A stretch of DNA of 64,000 bases, taken from NCBI GenBank assembly GCA_045540355.1, contig JAZQHB010000071.1, forward strand, positions 1 through 64,000, in the 5' to 3' direction. The translations under genes were made by a program, and so were the position numbers. Shown here one piece after another: positions 1-8,023 of the stretch (position 1 is the first letter of the stretch; every line of letters starts with the position of its first letter). The notes beneath the pieces were generated by a model that did no database searches, was not told the DNA's origin, and saw only the letters and a program-made list of their open reading frames with translations. The stretch is from RGIG2945 sp045540355 (GTDB lineage: Bacteria; Bacillota; Clostridia; Oscillospirales; Acutalibacteraceae).

Positions 1-1485
1 GGCGATGACGATATCGCCCTGCTTCAGAGTGCCGTTCTGGACCAGCAGGGTGGCAACGGGGCCACGGGTCTTGTCCATACGGGCCTCGATGACGGTGCCC
101 TTTGCCCGGCGGTTGGGGTTGGCCTTCAGCTCCTGGACTTCGGCAGTCAGCAGCACCATTTCCAGCAGGTCTTCCAGACCCATGCCGGTCTTGGCGGAGA
201 TGGGCACGATGATGGTGTCGCCGCCCCATTCTTCGGGAATCAGGTCGTACTTGGTCAGCTGTTCCTTGATCTTGTCGGGGTTGGCGGTGGGCTTGTCCAT
301 CTTATTGATGGCAACGATGATAGGAACCTCAGCAGCCTTGGCGTGGTTGATGGACTCGACAGTCTGGGCCATGATGCCGTCGTCGGCAGCAACCACCAGG
401 ATGGCGATGTCGGTGGACTTGGCACCGCGGGCACGCATGGAAGTAAAGGCTGCGTGGCCGGGGGTGTCCAGGAAGGTGATCATCTGGCCATCCACATCCA
501 CGGTGTAAGCACCGATGTGCTGGGTGATGCCGCCGGCTTCGCCTGCGGTGGCGCTGGTCTTACGGATGGCATCCAGAGTGGAGGTCTTACCGTGGTCAAC
601 GTGACCCATGACGACAACGACGGGAGCACGGGTCTCCAGCTCGTCAGCGGTATCCTGGTGATCGTCGATGATCCGCTCTTCAATGGTGACGGTGACTTCC
701 TTTTCCACCTTGCAGCCCAGTTCGGTGGCTACGAACTCTGCGGTGTCGAAGTCGATGGTCTGGTTCATGCCGGCCATGACGCCGTTCTTCATCAGACACT
801 TGATGACTTCGGCGGCAGTCTTCTTCATGCGGCTGGCCAGTTCGCCGACGGTGATCTCGTCGGGGATCTTAACGGTAACGGGAGCCTTCCGGGCGACCTC
901 CATCTGGAGGCGGCGCATCTTCTCCTGCTCTTCGTTGCGGGACTTGTTGCCCTTCTTATTGTTCTGCTGCTGTTTTTGCTGCTTGGCGCCCTTGCCGCCG
1001 CCGATGCGCTGCTTGCCGCCCTGGTAATTCTGGACTCTTTCGGAAACCAGATTATCCACATCGGCAAAACGGTTGGCATTGACCTGAACGGCGGAGGTAT
1101 CTACCACCCGGCGCTCGCGCTTGCGCTCCGGCTCAGCAGGCTTGGCAGGCTTCTGCTCTGCCTGGGGCTTGCGGTCGGGAGCGGGACGGTTGTCCTGCTT
1201 GGGGGCAGGTTTGTTATCAGCAGCGGGCTGCTGGGGCTTGTTTTCTTTGGCAGGCTCGGCCTTGGGCTGTTCCTTGGGCTTTGCGGCTGCAAACACCTGC
1301 TCGATAGATGCGATCTGGTGAGCGGCGGTCATGCGGTCGAAGACCACATTCAGCTCGTCCTCCGTCAGCACCTGGGTGTTGGATTTGGGTTTTTCACCGT
1401 ATTTGGAGAGGATCTCCGCAATGTCCTTGGGAGTGACACCAAAGTCGGTGGCGACCTCCTTTAAACGATACTTCACTAAACTCAT
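1..1485 (-). CDS. infB: Translation initiation factor IF-2 (C-terminus beyond window)
   Basis: IF-2 is the GTPase that brings initiator tRNA to the ribosome. The first 495 codons are present, reading leftwards off the window. The N-terminal IF2 helical domain (MSLVKYRLKEVA onward) is followed by a long charged, Pro/Ala/Lys-rich linker. The G domain then begins: G1 GHVDHGKT near residues 294-301, G3 DTPGH near 340-344 and G4 NKMD near 394-397. The ATG at 1485 follows a GGAGG site. It is the last visible gene of the rimP-nusA-rnpM-ylxQ-infB operon, 16 nt after ylxQ. The long plus-strand reading frame across it (343-1464) is an antisense shadow. Family assignment is certain; only the C-terminal domains are missing. 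Confidence 0.97.
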   Translation of the reverse strand, partial: MSLVKYRLKEVATDFGVTPKDIAEILSKYGEKPKSNTQVLTEDELNVVFDRMTAAHQIASIEQVFAAAKPKEQPKAEPAKENKPQQPAADNKPAPKQDNRPAPDRKPQAEQKPAKPAEPERKRERRVVDTSAVQVNANRFADVDNLVSERVQNYQGGKQRIGGGKGAKQQKQQQNNKKGNKSRNEEQEKMRRLQMEVARKAPVTVKIPDEITVGELASRMKKTAAEVIKCLMKNGVMAGMNQTIDFDTAEFVATELGCKVEKEVTVTIEERIIDDHQDTADELETRAPVVVVMGHVDHGKTSTLDAIRKTSATAGEAGGITQHIGAYTVDVDGQMITFLDTPGHAAFTSMRARGAKSTDIAILVVAADDGIMAQTVESINHAKAAEVPIIVAINKMDKPTANPDKIKEQLTKYDLIPEEWGGDTIIVPISAKTGMGLEDLLEMVLLTAEVQELKANPNRRAKGTVIEARMDKTRGPVATLLVQNGTLKQGDIVIA

Positions 1486-1501
1486 AAACGCACCTCCAAA
1501 A

Positions 1502-1936
1502 TCAACGCTTCTTTACGCCTGCGGCAGCTTTTCCCACACGCTTGTTCTTTTCATGGGCCTTCGCTTCCTGTTGGCGCTGCCGTACCCGCTGGGTGCGGCT
1601 TTCCAAAGCCTGTAACGCTTCACTGTATGTTTCCTGCTGGGGCAGAGCCTTCAAAAAAGCCAGTGCCATGGCAGGATCGGTAAATGCGGCAATGGCAAGA
1701 CTTGTCCTGCCGATGGCCATTCCCACAGCATCCTTGGAAAAAGGGATCTTTACTGCCACCTGATTGGTGCCGGCCACAAAGCTTTTGGCTCTGCGCCAGG
1801 TGTGATCGCCGGCATCGGCGGCCACCGCTACCAGGCAGGCTTTTCCGGCACGGGCAGCGCTGCCCACCGGCTCTTCTCCCAGCTCAATGCGGCCTGCCTT
1901 TCGGGCAAGGGCCATATAATTCAGGGCTTTATCCAT
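1502..1936 (-). CDS. ylxQ: L7Ae-family ribosome-associated protein YlxQ
   Basis: This 144-aa protein starts with the L7Ae/L30e/Gadd45-type core (MDKALNYMALARKAG, then SKDAVGMAIGRTSLAIAAF). That fold binds kink-turn RNA. A Lys/Arg/Gln-rich tail of about 35 residues follows. The ATG has a GGAGGG site a few bases upstream, and the first 8 nt overlap the end of rnpM, so the two are probably translationally coupled. The position between rnpM and infB is the standard one in Firmicutes. The precise role of YlxQ is not settled; RNA binding is inferred from the family. Confidence 0.93.
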   Translation of the reverse strand: MDKALNYMALARKAGRIELGEEPVGSAARAGKACLVAVAADAGDHTWRRAKSFVAGTNQVAVKIPFSKDAVGMAIGRTSLAIAAFTDPAMALAFLKALPQQETYSEALQALESRTQRVRQRQQEAKAHEKNKRVGKAAAGVKKR

Positions 1937-2198
1937 GGGCGCCCTCCATTTCCGCAGTCAGGCGGTCGTAGACCTCCTGGGGAATGGCAACTTCCAGACT
2001 TCTGTCCAGGGCTTTGCTCCGGATGGCTTTTTTCAGGCATTCCGGATCGGGGCACAAATATGCGCCGCGGCCGTTGAGCTTGCCGCTGAAGTCCAGCTGC
2101 ACAGCGCCGTCGGTACACCGGACTACCCGGATCATTTCCTTCTTGGCTCTGCGCTCGCGGCAGCCCATACACTGCCGCATCGGTATTCTTCTTTGCAT
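1929..2198 (-). CDS. rnpM: YlxR/RnpM-family RNA-binding protein
   Basis: An 89-aa DUF448 protein with the family signature MRQCMGCRERR near residues 7-17, then a basic strand-rich core ending in GRGAYLCPDPECLKKA. In Bacillus the YlxR homologue binds the RNA subunit of RNase P and modulates it, hence the name RnpM; that function is carried over from the family. The start has a clear AGGAGG site. The gene lies 20 nt downstream of nusA and overlaps ylxQ by 8 nt. The conserved order nusA-ylxR-ylxQ-infB supports the call. Confidence 0.94.
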   Translation of the reverse strand: MQRRIPMRQCMGCRERRAKKEMIRVVRCTDGAVQLDFSGKLNGRGAYLCPDPECLKKAIRSKALDRSLEVAIPQEVYDRLTAEMEGAHG

Positions 2199-2218
2199 AA
2201 GCTGCCTCCTGATTAATA

Positions 2219-3334
2219 TTATTCCTCTTCTGCCTGGGAAGCGGGCTTAATATCGACCTTGTAGCCGGTAAGACGGGCAGCCAGACGGGCATTCTGGCCT
2301 TCCTTGCCGATGGCAAGGCTCAGCTGATCGTCAGGGACGATGACACGGCAGGCCTTCTGGCCGGGAATCAGAGAAACAGAGATCACATCGGCGGGGCTGA
2401 GGGCAGCCTTGACATACTCGCAGGGATCCTCACTCCAAACCACGATGTCGATCTTCTCCCCGTGGAGCTCTTCCACAACAGCGCCTACACGGCCGCCTCT
2501 GGGGCCGACACAGGCGCCCACGGGATCCACGCCCTCGGTGACGGCACGGACAGCCATCTTGCTGCGGGAGCCGGCTTCACGGGCAATGTTGCGAACTTCC
2601 ACATCGCCGCTTTCAATTTCGGGGGTCTCCAGCTCAAACAGACGGCGAACCAGATTGGGATGGGTACGGGAAACATGGACCAGAGGACCACGGTTGGCCT
2701 TATGGACTTCCAGCACATACACACGGATCAGGTCGCCGGGCTCGTAGGTCTCGCCGGGGATCTGCTCGCTGGTGCGCAGCACAGCATTGGAGGTCTCGTT
2801 GCCCTGGCCGATCTGCACGAAGATATCGCCGGAGGGATCCAGGCGCAGCACGGTGCCTGTGAGCAGCTCCTGTGCCTTGGAAGAATAGCTTTCATAGATC
2901 ATGCCGCGCTCAGCCTCGCGGATGCCCTGGATGACCACCTGCTTGAAGGTCTGGGCAGCAATGCGGCTGAAGTTCTGGATGTCTACGGGGATGGAAACGG
3001 TTTCACCGGGCTGTACGGATTCCCGGATATTTCTGGCGGCATCGATGTGGATCTCCAGGGAGTCGTCCTCCACTTCCTCCACAGCGGTCTTCACCAGGTG
3101 CATGAACAGGCCCTTCTCGCTCAGATCCACCACCACATTTTCGGCGGGGATGTCCCGGTGATCTTCCCGGTCCTTGCGATAGGCGCTGGCAAGTGCCTGC
3201 TTCAGGCGCTCGACCATGTAATCTACGGGGATACCCTTCAGCTTTTCCAGATCCCGCAGGCTGGCAAAAATCTCGGCACCGATATCTACCTTGGGTGCCT
3301 CAGGGGTCTTCTTGGCTCTTGTACCTCTTGCCAT
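2219..3334 (-). CDS. nusA: Transcription termination/antitermination factor NusA
   Basis: A 371-aa NusA of the short Gram-positive type: N-terminal RNA-polymerase-binding domain (about 1-130), S1 domain (about 135-200) and two KH domains (GACVGPRGGRVGAVVEEL, then LAIGKEGQNARLAARLTG). There are no C-terminal acidic repeats, as expected outside Proteobacteria. The ATG at 3334 has the strong site GAAGGAGG. The gap of about 200 nt to rimP is long for this operon; see the rejected small reading frame there. NusA stimulates pausing and intrinsic termination, which makes the leader hairpin upstream of rimP a plausible feedback site. Confidence 0.97.
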   Translation of the reverse strand: MARGTRAKKTPEAPKVDIGAEIFASLRDLEKLKGIPVDYMVERLKQALASAYRKDREDHRDIPAENVVVDLSEKGLFMHLVKTAVEEVEDDSLEIHIDAARNIRESVQPGETVSIPVDIQNFSRIAAQTFKQVVIQGIREAERGMIYESYSSKAQELLTGTVLRLDPSGDIFVQIGQGNETSNAVLRTSEQIPGETYEPGDLIRVYVLEVHKANRGPLVHVSRTHPNLVRRLFELETPEIESGDVEVRNIAREAGSRSKMAVRAVTEGVDPVGACVGPRGGRVGAVVEELHGEKIDIVVWSEDPCEYVKAALSPADVISVSLIPGQKACRVIVPDDQLSLAIGKEGQNARLAARLTGYKVDIKPASQAEEE

Positions 3335-3532
3335 GATTATTTTCCTCCTTCGCTCCTCGAAAAACGTCTCACCTCACCGCGGGGTCTTTTGCCCCAACTG
3401 TGCGGTTTTCGCTCCTTGAAATACACAAAGTATGTCAGCGGATCGAAAACCTTCATTTGTGGCAAAATCCCGCACCGGTGATGGCGAGTCTTATTTTCTC
3501 GAAGCTTATTATTTTATCTTATAGTGTTATTA

Positions 3533-3985
3533 TTAAAATTCTACACGAAGGCGCACCAGCGCAACTTCGGATTTTTCAAAAGTAATGGTTTCCTTGCCGG
3601 CTTCCAGGGTGACACGGCCCTCTTCGTAGCCCCGCAGAATGCCGGGCAGCTCCTTAAGACCGTTTCTGGGGCGGTACAGCTTGACCAGAATGGGGCTGTT
3701 CATAAACTTTTCGAAATCGGCGGGGCGCTTCAGCGGACGCTCCAGACCGGCGGAACAAACTTCAAAGTGATAGCTTTCCGCGATGGGATCCTTTTCATCC
3801 AGAATGGGATCCAGTGCCCGGTGGATCTTTTCGCAGTCGTCGATGTCGATGCCGCCGTCCTTATCCATAAAGACACGCAGGAACCGCTCGGAGCCCTCAC
3901 GGACATATTCCACATCCCACAGCTGACAGCCGAAGCCTTCCACAACGGGTTTGGCAAATTCCGCAACCTGATCGGTGATCTTCAA
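3533..3985 (-). CDS. rimP: Ribosome maturation factor RimP
   Basis: RimP is needed for 30S subunit assembly. The protein has the two-domain RimP pattern: an N-terminal domain (VVEGFGCQLWDVEYVREG, RFLRVFMDKDGGIDIDDCEK, EVCSAGLERPLKRPADFEKF) and a C-terminal SH3-like part. The frame is open to a TTG at 4003, but that codon sits in the T-run of the leader hairpin and has no ribosome site. The TTG at 3985 has AGAAGG about 8 nt upstream and gives the usual family N-terminus (MKITDQVAEFAKPVVEG), so I chose it, giving 150 aa. It is the first gene of the nusA operon. Confidence 0.93.
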   Translation of the reverse strand: MKITDQVAEFAKPVVEGFGCQLWDVEYVREGSERFLRVFMDKDGGIDIDDCEKIHRALDPILDEKDPIAESYHFEVCSAGLERPLKRPADFEKFMNSPILVKLYRPRNGLKELPGILRGYEEGRVTLEAGKETITFEKSEVALVRLRVEF

Positions 3986-4000
3986 AATAATACCTTCTTT

Positions 4001-4033
4001 CAAGACAAAAGAGAGGGGCGAGCCCCTCTCTTT
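4001..4033 (-). terminator. Terminator-like hairpin in rimP-nusA leader (candidate attenuator)
   Basis: On the minus strand an 11-bp perfect stem (4033-4023 with 4018-4008, tetraloop CTCG) is followed by the interrupted T-run TTTTGTCTTG. It lies about 20 nt downstream of the predicted start site of the promoter at 4060-4088 and before the rimP start. It could also end transcripts arriving from the gene upstream. Confidence 0.7.
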
Positions 4034-4059
4034 CGTATACTCTACGCTAGATTAGCTGT

Positions 4060-4088
4060 ATTATAGCACCCGCGCAGCAAATTTGCAA
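4060..4088 (-). promoter_or_regulatory. Sigma-A promoter of rimP-nusA-infB operon
   Basis: Minus strand: TTGCAA (4088-4083), 17-nt spacer, TATAAT (4065-4060). Transcription would start near 4053. Confidence 0.75.
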
Positions 4089-4159
4089 GAGGGTTTTTGG
4101 GTAAAAATCCGTCTTTTTTCTGCTTTTTCCGGCAGTTGACATGGATATTATCCGAAAAG

Positions 4160-5275
4160 CTATGTATGAGCCCAGCCGTCCCGATCCACCGGCAGACCGT
4201 GGGTGTATTTGCGATCCCATTCGTCATCAAACAATCGGGTGCGCCAGCCCTTGGGACGGGCGGTGCAGAGATCTGCGGCGATCTCCCGTATGGTGTCGGC
4301 ACAGTCCAGACATTCCATATAGAAATCCGGCAAAGCGGATTCTCCCAGCTGCGCGCCCAGCAGTGCGCCGGCAATGGCCGCGACGGCGGCGCTCTTGCCG
4401 GAGTGATTCACCGCAATGATCACGGCGCTGTCAAAATCACCGTTGCCGGCGATAATGGCATAAACCGCACCGGCCAGCACCTGGGCTGCAGTCTTACACT
4501 CCAGCTGCTCCATAACCTGCAGCGGGGAAAGCTCTGTCTGCCGTGCCATTCTCACTGCGTCTTTCATCAGCATCTGCAGCCGCAGCGCCTGGGGCACAGG
4601 GAATTGAGCGGCAACGGCTTCCGCGGCCTGGATCACCTGGTCTTCCAGGGAGCATTCCGGCGCGTGGATGATACCGGCGGTTAGATAGGCCAGCAGCGCG
4701 CCGCTGAGATAGGCCATGGGATCACCATGGGTAAGGGCAACGATCTGCGCGCCCAGCAGACCGATCTCCTGGAAAGACATCCGTTCCGGGTGGAAAAACA
4801 GACCTGCCGCCACGGCGGCAGTCAATGTGCCGGGGCCTGCCCCCTGGTTGGCAGGTTTTTTGGGTGTACCCAGAACATCCCGGGTCAAACTGTCCAGGGT
4901 GCGCGGATCCATGGATCGGCGCTTGCGTGCCTGGGGGACCCGGCACAGCCAGCAATGGCGCAAGGCAGGGTCGCCGGGCAAATGCTGGGCTCTGGCCCAT
5001 TCCTTCAGCGCCAGGGCAATATAGCGCATCACGGCGGCGTTGCCGGTCTGGCCTTTGGCAGAGCTCAGCAGCATGCCGTTACAGGTGAAAAGCGGCACCT
5101 GGGTATAGGAAGTGATCTCGGCAAAACCGTTTACCACATCGTAACCCAGCAGGCCCTGAGGGCCATAGGTTTCACAGATCTGCCGGTAGGTTTTGGCATC
5201 CACCGGAGCACCCATGGCATCGCCGACAGCCATGCCCAAAAGACAGCCTTTTATGATCTCGGGAGCAATATCCAT
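4160..5275 (-). CDS. ADP-ribosylglycohydrolase-fold protein, probably inactive
   Basis: 371 aa with the DraG/ARH all-alpha fold signatures: GCLLGMAVGDAMGAPVD near residues 10-26, ALTHGDPMAYLSGALLAYL in the middle, and NHSGKSAAVAAIAGALLGA near 290-308. Active members bind two Mg ions through a (S/T)DDT motif and a late GDSD-type motif. Here the first reads ITSYTQ (Asp-Asp replaced by Ser-Tyr at 56-57) and the second GKSAA (both Asp lost). Fold is therefore clear and hydrolase activity unlikely. The AAGGAGG site fixes the start. It is monocistronic, with its own promoter at 5316-5344. Confidence 0.85.
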   Translation of the reverse strand: MDIAPEIIKGCLLGMAVGDAMGAPVDAKTYRQICETYGPQGLLGYDVVNGFAEITSYTQVPLFTCNGMLLSSAKGQTGNAAVMRYIALALKEWARAQHLPGDPALRHCWLCRVPQARKRRSMDPRTLDSLTRDVLGTPKKPANQGAGPGTLTAAVAAGLFFHPERMSFQEIGLLGAQIVALTHGDPMAYLSGALLAYLTAGIIHAPECSLEDQVIQAAEAVAAQFPVPQALRLQMLMKDAVRMARQTELSPLQVMEQLECKTAAQVLAGAVYAIIAGNGDFDSAVIIAVNHSGKSAAVAAIAGALLGAQLGESALPDFYMECLDCADTIREIAADLCTARPKGWRTRLFDDEWDRKYTHGLPVDRDGWAHT

Positions 5276-5315
5276 CCTGCGGCCTCCTTTCCGATAAGTT
5301 TACATCTTACCCTTG

Positions 5316-5344
5316 ATTATAGCGGTTTTTCCGACAAAAAGCAA
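5316..5344 (-). promoter_or_regulatory. Sigma-A promoter of the ADP-ribosylglycohydrolase-like gene
   Basis: Minus strand: TTGCTT (5344-5339), 17-nt spacer, TATAAT (5321-5316), about 40 nt before the start codon. The rest of the gap 5276-5655 holds this promoter, the divergent one at 5515-5542, and nothing else I recognise. Confidence 0.7.
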
Positions 5345-5514
5345 GCATAAGCTGCGCCCGTATAGGGGGCACAACTATAAAATGTGTCCGCCGGAAAGAC
5401 GAAAACAAAAGGCTGTCAACGGCACAAAGACGGTAAAAATATGCCCGTGAACAAGCACAAATACTGCCCGAAAAAGGCGTGAAAACAGCCCTCTTTTTCG
5501 GCGAAATAGAGATA

Positions 5515-5542
5515 TTGACTTCCTGCTTCTTTGGAGTATAAT
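5515..5542 (+). promoter_or_regulatory. Sigma-A promoter of the MFS gene
   Basis: TTGACT (5515-5520), 16-nt spacer, TATAAT (5537-5542). A short hairpin GGAGA-CAAAA-TCTCC at 5552-5566 lies at the start of the leader, which runs about 105 nt to the ATG. Confidence 0.75.
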
Positions 5543-5655
5543 CTGCTGAAACGGAGACAAAATCTCCGGCGCGGATATGGCTGAAGCACAGTTGGTACGC
5601 GATTATGTTCTCATTGTATTTCATTGATTGTTTATGGAATTTGGGGGCTGCTGCC

Positions 5656-6984
5656 ATGAGTAAACTAGGAAAGCTTTACCGTAAGACCGGCTGGCATACC
5701 GTCTTCAGTTTTGATGACGAAGGCGCCAGCGCCAGAACCCATCTGCTCTTTGCCACCATTGCCCAGGCGGTGGTGGGCGGCTTCTCCGGCGGCGTATTTT
5801 ACACCGGATTGCTGATGGGCTATGGGATCAACATCGTCAATATCTCCATCATCACATTTATTCCCTACATTACCAGCTTTTTCACACTGCTGACACCGTT
5901 CATTCTGGAGCGGTTTCCCAAGCGGCGGCTGCTGCTGACCCTGGCCAGAGTGGCCTACTATGTTATCAATATATTGGGCATTACGGTACTGCCCTGGGTG
6001 GTGCAGGATCCGGAAGGCCGGGTCATCGGCCTGGTGATCATCGTGTTTCTGGCCAATGCCATCAACTTCCTGTTTTCCGGCTGGTCGCCCTGGCATATGC
6101 CTTACATCACCCCGGAAGTTCGCACAGCCTATTATTCCGCCACCAGCCTGGTCAGTAACATTTCTTCCAGCCTGGTGCTGATCGTGGCAAGTACCGTCAC
6201 CGACCGGCTCAGCCCCGATGTACAGCTGGATGTGATCGTCGCTTTGCGGTTTGTGGCGTTTGCCATTGCGGGACTGGATATCTATTTCCTCCAGAAGCCC
6301 AGGGAGCCGGAGTATCTGGTGTCCACCCGGAAGCATTCGCTCCTGAATGTGTTTAAGCTGCCCCTTTCGGATAAGCGCTTCCGGTTGACCATGCTGGTGT
6401 ACGCACTGTATAATCTGATCATGAATATCTCCGCTTCCGTCAGTCAGACCTGGCTGCTGCAGGAGGTAAAAACGGGATATCTGTACATCAACATCATCAA
6501 TTTTGCCTATTCCCTGTTCGTATTGCTGACCTCTGCCATCTGGAGCCGGGTGATGCAGAAAAAGGGAACCTTCCGATCCCTGGCGGTGGCCTGCTTTGTG
6601 CTGGCGGGCACTTATTGCGCCTATGCCTTTGTAAACAGCGGCAACTTCCTGTGGCTGATGACAACGGTACGGCTGGTGCAGCATGGCATCGGCATGCTGC
6701 AGACCTTCTCGGTGAACAACATGCTCTATATTTCCCTGCCCAGAAAGGATCAGACCAACTATACCTCCTGCTATACCTTTGCGGGCAACGCGGCGGTGTT
6801 TCTGGGTATGAGTACCGGCACAGCTATCGTGGCGGCTATGGGAGATGCGCATCTGGAGCTTCTGGGGCATTGTCTTTCCGCCCCTGCTGTGACCCTGCTG
6901 GTTCAGGGCGCTCTGACAGCAGTGCTGGGAATCATTGCGCTGCTGATCCGCAAAAGGGTAGAGCCGGAATCTTTCAGAAAATAA
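5656..6984 (+). CDS. MFS-type transporter
   Basis: 442 aa with about twelve hydrophobic segments and cytoplasmic basic loops (ERFPKRRLLL, LQKPREPEYL). Overall layout is that of a major facilitator; the substrate cannot be read from the sequence. The frame is open further upstream to 5605, but that ATG has no ribosome site. The ATG at 5656 follows GGGGGC and starts MSKLGKLYRK. It has its own promoter (5515-5542) and ends in the hairpin at 6990-7019. The convergent neighbour is a nucleotidyltransferase gene. A 456-codon antisense frame across it is a composition artefact. Confidence 0.85.
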   Translation: MSKLGKLYRKTGWHTVFSFDDEGASARTHLLFATIAQAVVGGFSGGVFYTGLLMGYGINIVNISIITFIPYITSFFTLLTPFILERFPKRRLLLTLARVAYYVINILGITVLPWVVQDPEGRVIGLVIIVFLANAINFLFSGWSPWHMPYITPEVRTAYYSATSLVSNISSSLVLIVASTVTDRLSPDVQLDVIVALRFVAFAIAGLDIYFLQKPREPEYLVSTRKHSLLNVFKLPLSDKRFRLTMLVYALYNLIMNISASVSQTWLLQEVKTGYLYINIINFAYSLFVLLTSAIWSRVMQKKGTFRSLAVACFVLAGTYCAYAFVNSGNFLWLMTTVRLVQHGIGMLQTFSVNNMLYISLPRKDQTNYTSCYTFAGNAAVFLGMSTGTAIVAAMGDAHLELLGHCLSAPAVTLLVQGALTAVLGIIALLIRKRVEPESFRK

Positions 6985-6989
6985 AAAAA

Positions 6990-7019
6990 CGGGGCTGTTG
7001 CGAAAACGCAACAGCCCCG
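6990..7019. terminator. Bidirectional terminator between convergent genes
   Basis: A perfect 13-bp stem (6990-7002 with 7007-7019) and AAAA loop. On the minus strand it is followed by TTTTTTTATTTT, a strong intrinsic terminator for the nucleotidyltransferase gene. The plus-strand tail is weaker. Confidence 0.85.
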
Positions 7020-7025
7020 AAAATA

Positions 7026-7952
7026 TTATCCCCAAAGGCCGTCGGGGTATTTGCCCTCTGCGGCCATGGCCTTCAGCGCGGCCACCACCACAGGCTTATC
7101 GGCGGCATAGGTGACACCGTACCACTTGTCGGCAGAGCGAAGGACCTTAACGGTCGCTTTGCCTTCCTGCAGCAGTTCGCTGACGGAACCGGGCAGGAAG
7201 AATTCGGCCTTGACAGGATTCTTCGGTACGGCTGTTTCCAGGAACTTGGGGAAGCGGGCTTCCACTTCTTCCAGGAAGCTGGGGGTAAAGCCCCACATAT
7301 TCATGGAAACAGGTGTTTCAAAGGCCAGGTCTTCCCAGGTTTCACCGTCTTCGGTGAAGTGGATGCCGCCGTCGTACTTTTCAATGCGGGTACGCTCCAC
7401 GACCTCAGTCAGATAGCCGGCATCGTTGGTCCGGCAGACACCCCGGGCTACGCTGCCGTTGTCGGTAACGGTGTTGCCCAGCTGATAGCCAACCATGAAA
7501 TAGTTGTATGTATCGGTATCCTCGGCGCCGCTGAGGGCATCGTAGAGAACCTGGAAAGCGGATTTGCCGTAGTAGTCATCGGCGTTGATCACGCCGAAGG
7601 GTGCGCCGTCAATGGCTTCCTTGGCACAGAGGACCGCATGGCAGGTACCCCAGGGCTTGGTGCGCTCGGCGGGGATCACAAAACCTGCGGGAACCTTGTC
7701 CAGTTCCTGGTAAGCATACCGGATCTCCATGGGGCAGCTTTCCAGGCGCTTGCCCACGGTATCCATGAAATCCTTCTTGATCGCCTCTTTGATAATGATA
7801 ACGGCTGTTTCAAAACCGGCCTCGTGGGCGTCAAACAGAGAGTAGTCCAAAATGGCTTCGCCGTGGCTGCCCACGGGGTCGATTTGCTTCAGACCGCCGT
7901 AACGGCTGCCCATACCTGCTGCCATTACCACCAGAACGGGTTTCTTGCTCAT
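7026..7952 (-). CDS. Nucleotidyltransferase-fold protein (sugar-phosphate NTP transferase-like)
   Basis: 308 aa. The N-terminus KPVLVVMAAGMGSRYGGLKQ is the nucleotide-binding loop of sugar-1-phosphate nucleotidyltransferases (GxGxR...K pattern). GVINADDYYG supplies the Asp residues expected to hold Mg. The C-terminal 80 residues (FFLPGSVSELL, LRSADKWYGVTYAADKP) match an often-seen clostridial form of unknown substrate. The start is the ATG at 7952, preceded by AAAGGAG; the GTG three codons earlier lies inside that site. It has its own promoter at 7988-8016. An NDP-sugar product is inferred from the family only. Confidence 0.85.
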   Translation of the reverse strand: MSKKPVLVVMAAGMGSRYGGLKQIDPVGSHGEAILDYSLFDAHEAGFETAVIIIKEAIKKDFMDTVGKRLESCPMEIRYAYQELDKVPAGFVIPAERTKPWGTCHAVLCAKEAIDGAPFGVINADDYYGKSAFQVLYDALSGAEDTDTYNYFMVGYQLGNTVTDNGSVARGVCRTNDAGYLTEVVERTRIEKYDGGIHFTEDGETWEDLAFETPVSMNMWGFTPSFLEEVEARFPKFLETAVPKNPVKAEFFLPGSVSELLQEGKATVKVLRSADKWYGVTYAADKPVVVAALKAMAAEGKYPDGLWG

Positions 7953-7987
7953 GAGATACACTCCTTTGCGTATAGTATTCTCAGGTC

Positions 7988-8016
7988 ATTATAGTACAGT
8001 TGCGAAAAAATAACAA
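7988..8016 (-). promoter_or_regulatory. Sigma-A promoter of the nucleotidyltransferase gene
   Basis: Minus strand: TTGTTA (8016-8011), 17-nt spacer, TATAAT (7993-7988), about 36 nt upstream of the ATG. Confidence 0.7.
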
Positions 8017-8023
8017 GTCCCAC

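Noticed and set aside
343..1464. Long plus-strand reading frame antisense to infB
   Set aside because: It translates to low-complexity Gly/Leu/Val-rich sequence with no family features; infB on the other strand is certain. GC-rich codons create such shadows.
3337..3456. 39-codon minus-strand reading frame between rimP and nusA
   Set aside because: It ends at the nusA ribosome site, which is attractive for coupling, but its ATG has no ribosome site and the peptide is basic and featureless. Conservation in relatives would be needed.
5665..7035. 456-codon minus-strand frame across the MFS gene
   Set aside because: His/Gln/Gly-rich composition, no ribosome site and no family pattern. The plus-strand gene has promoter, ribosome site and membrane helices.
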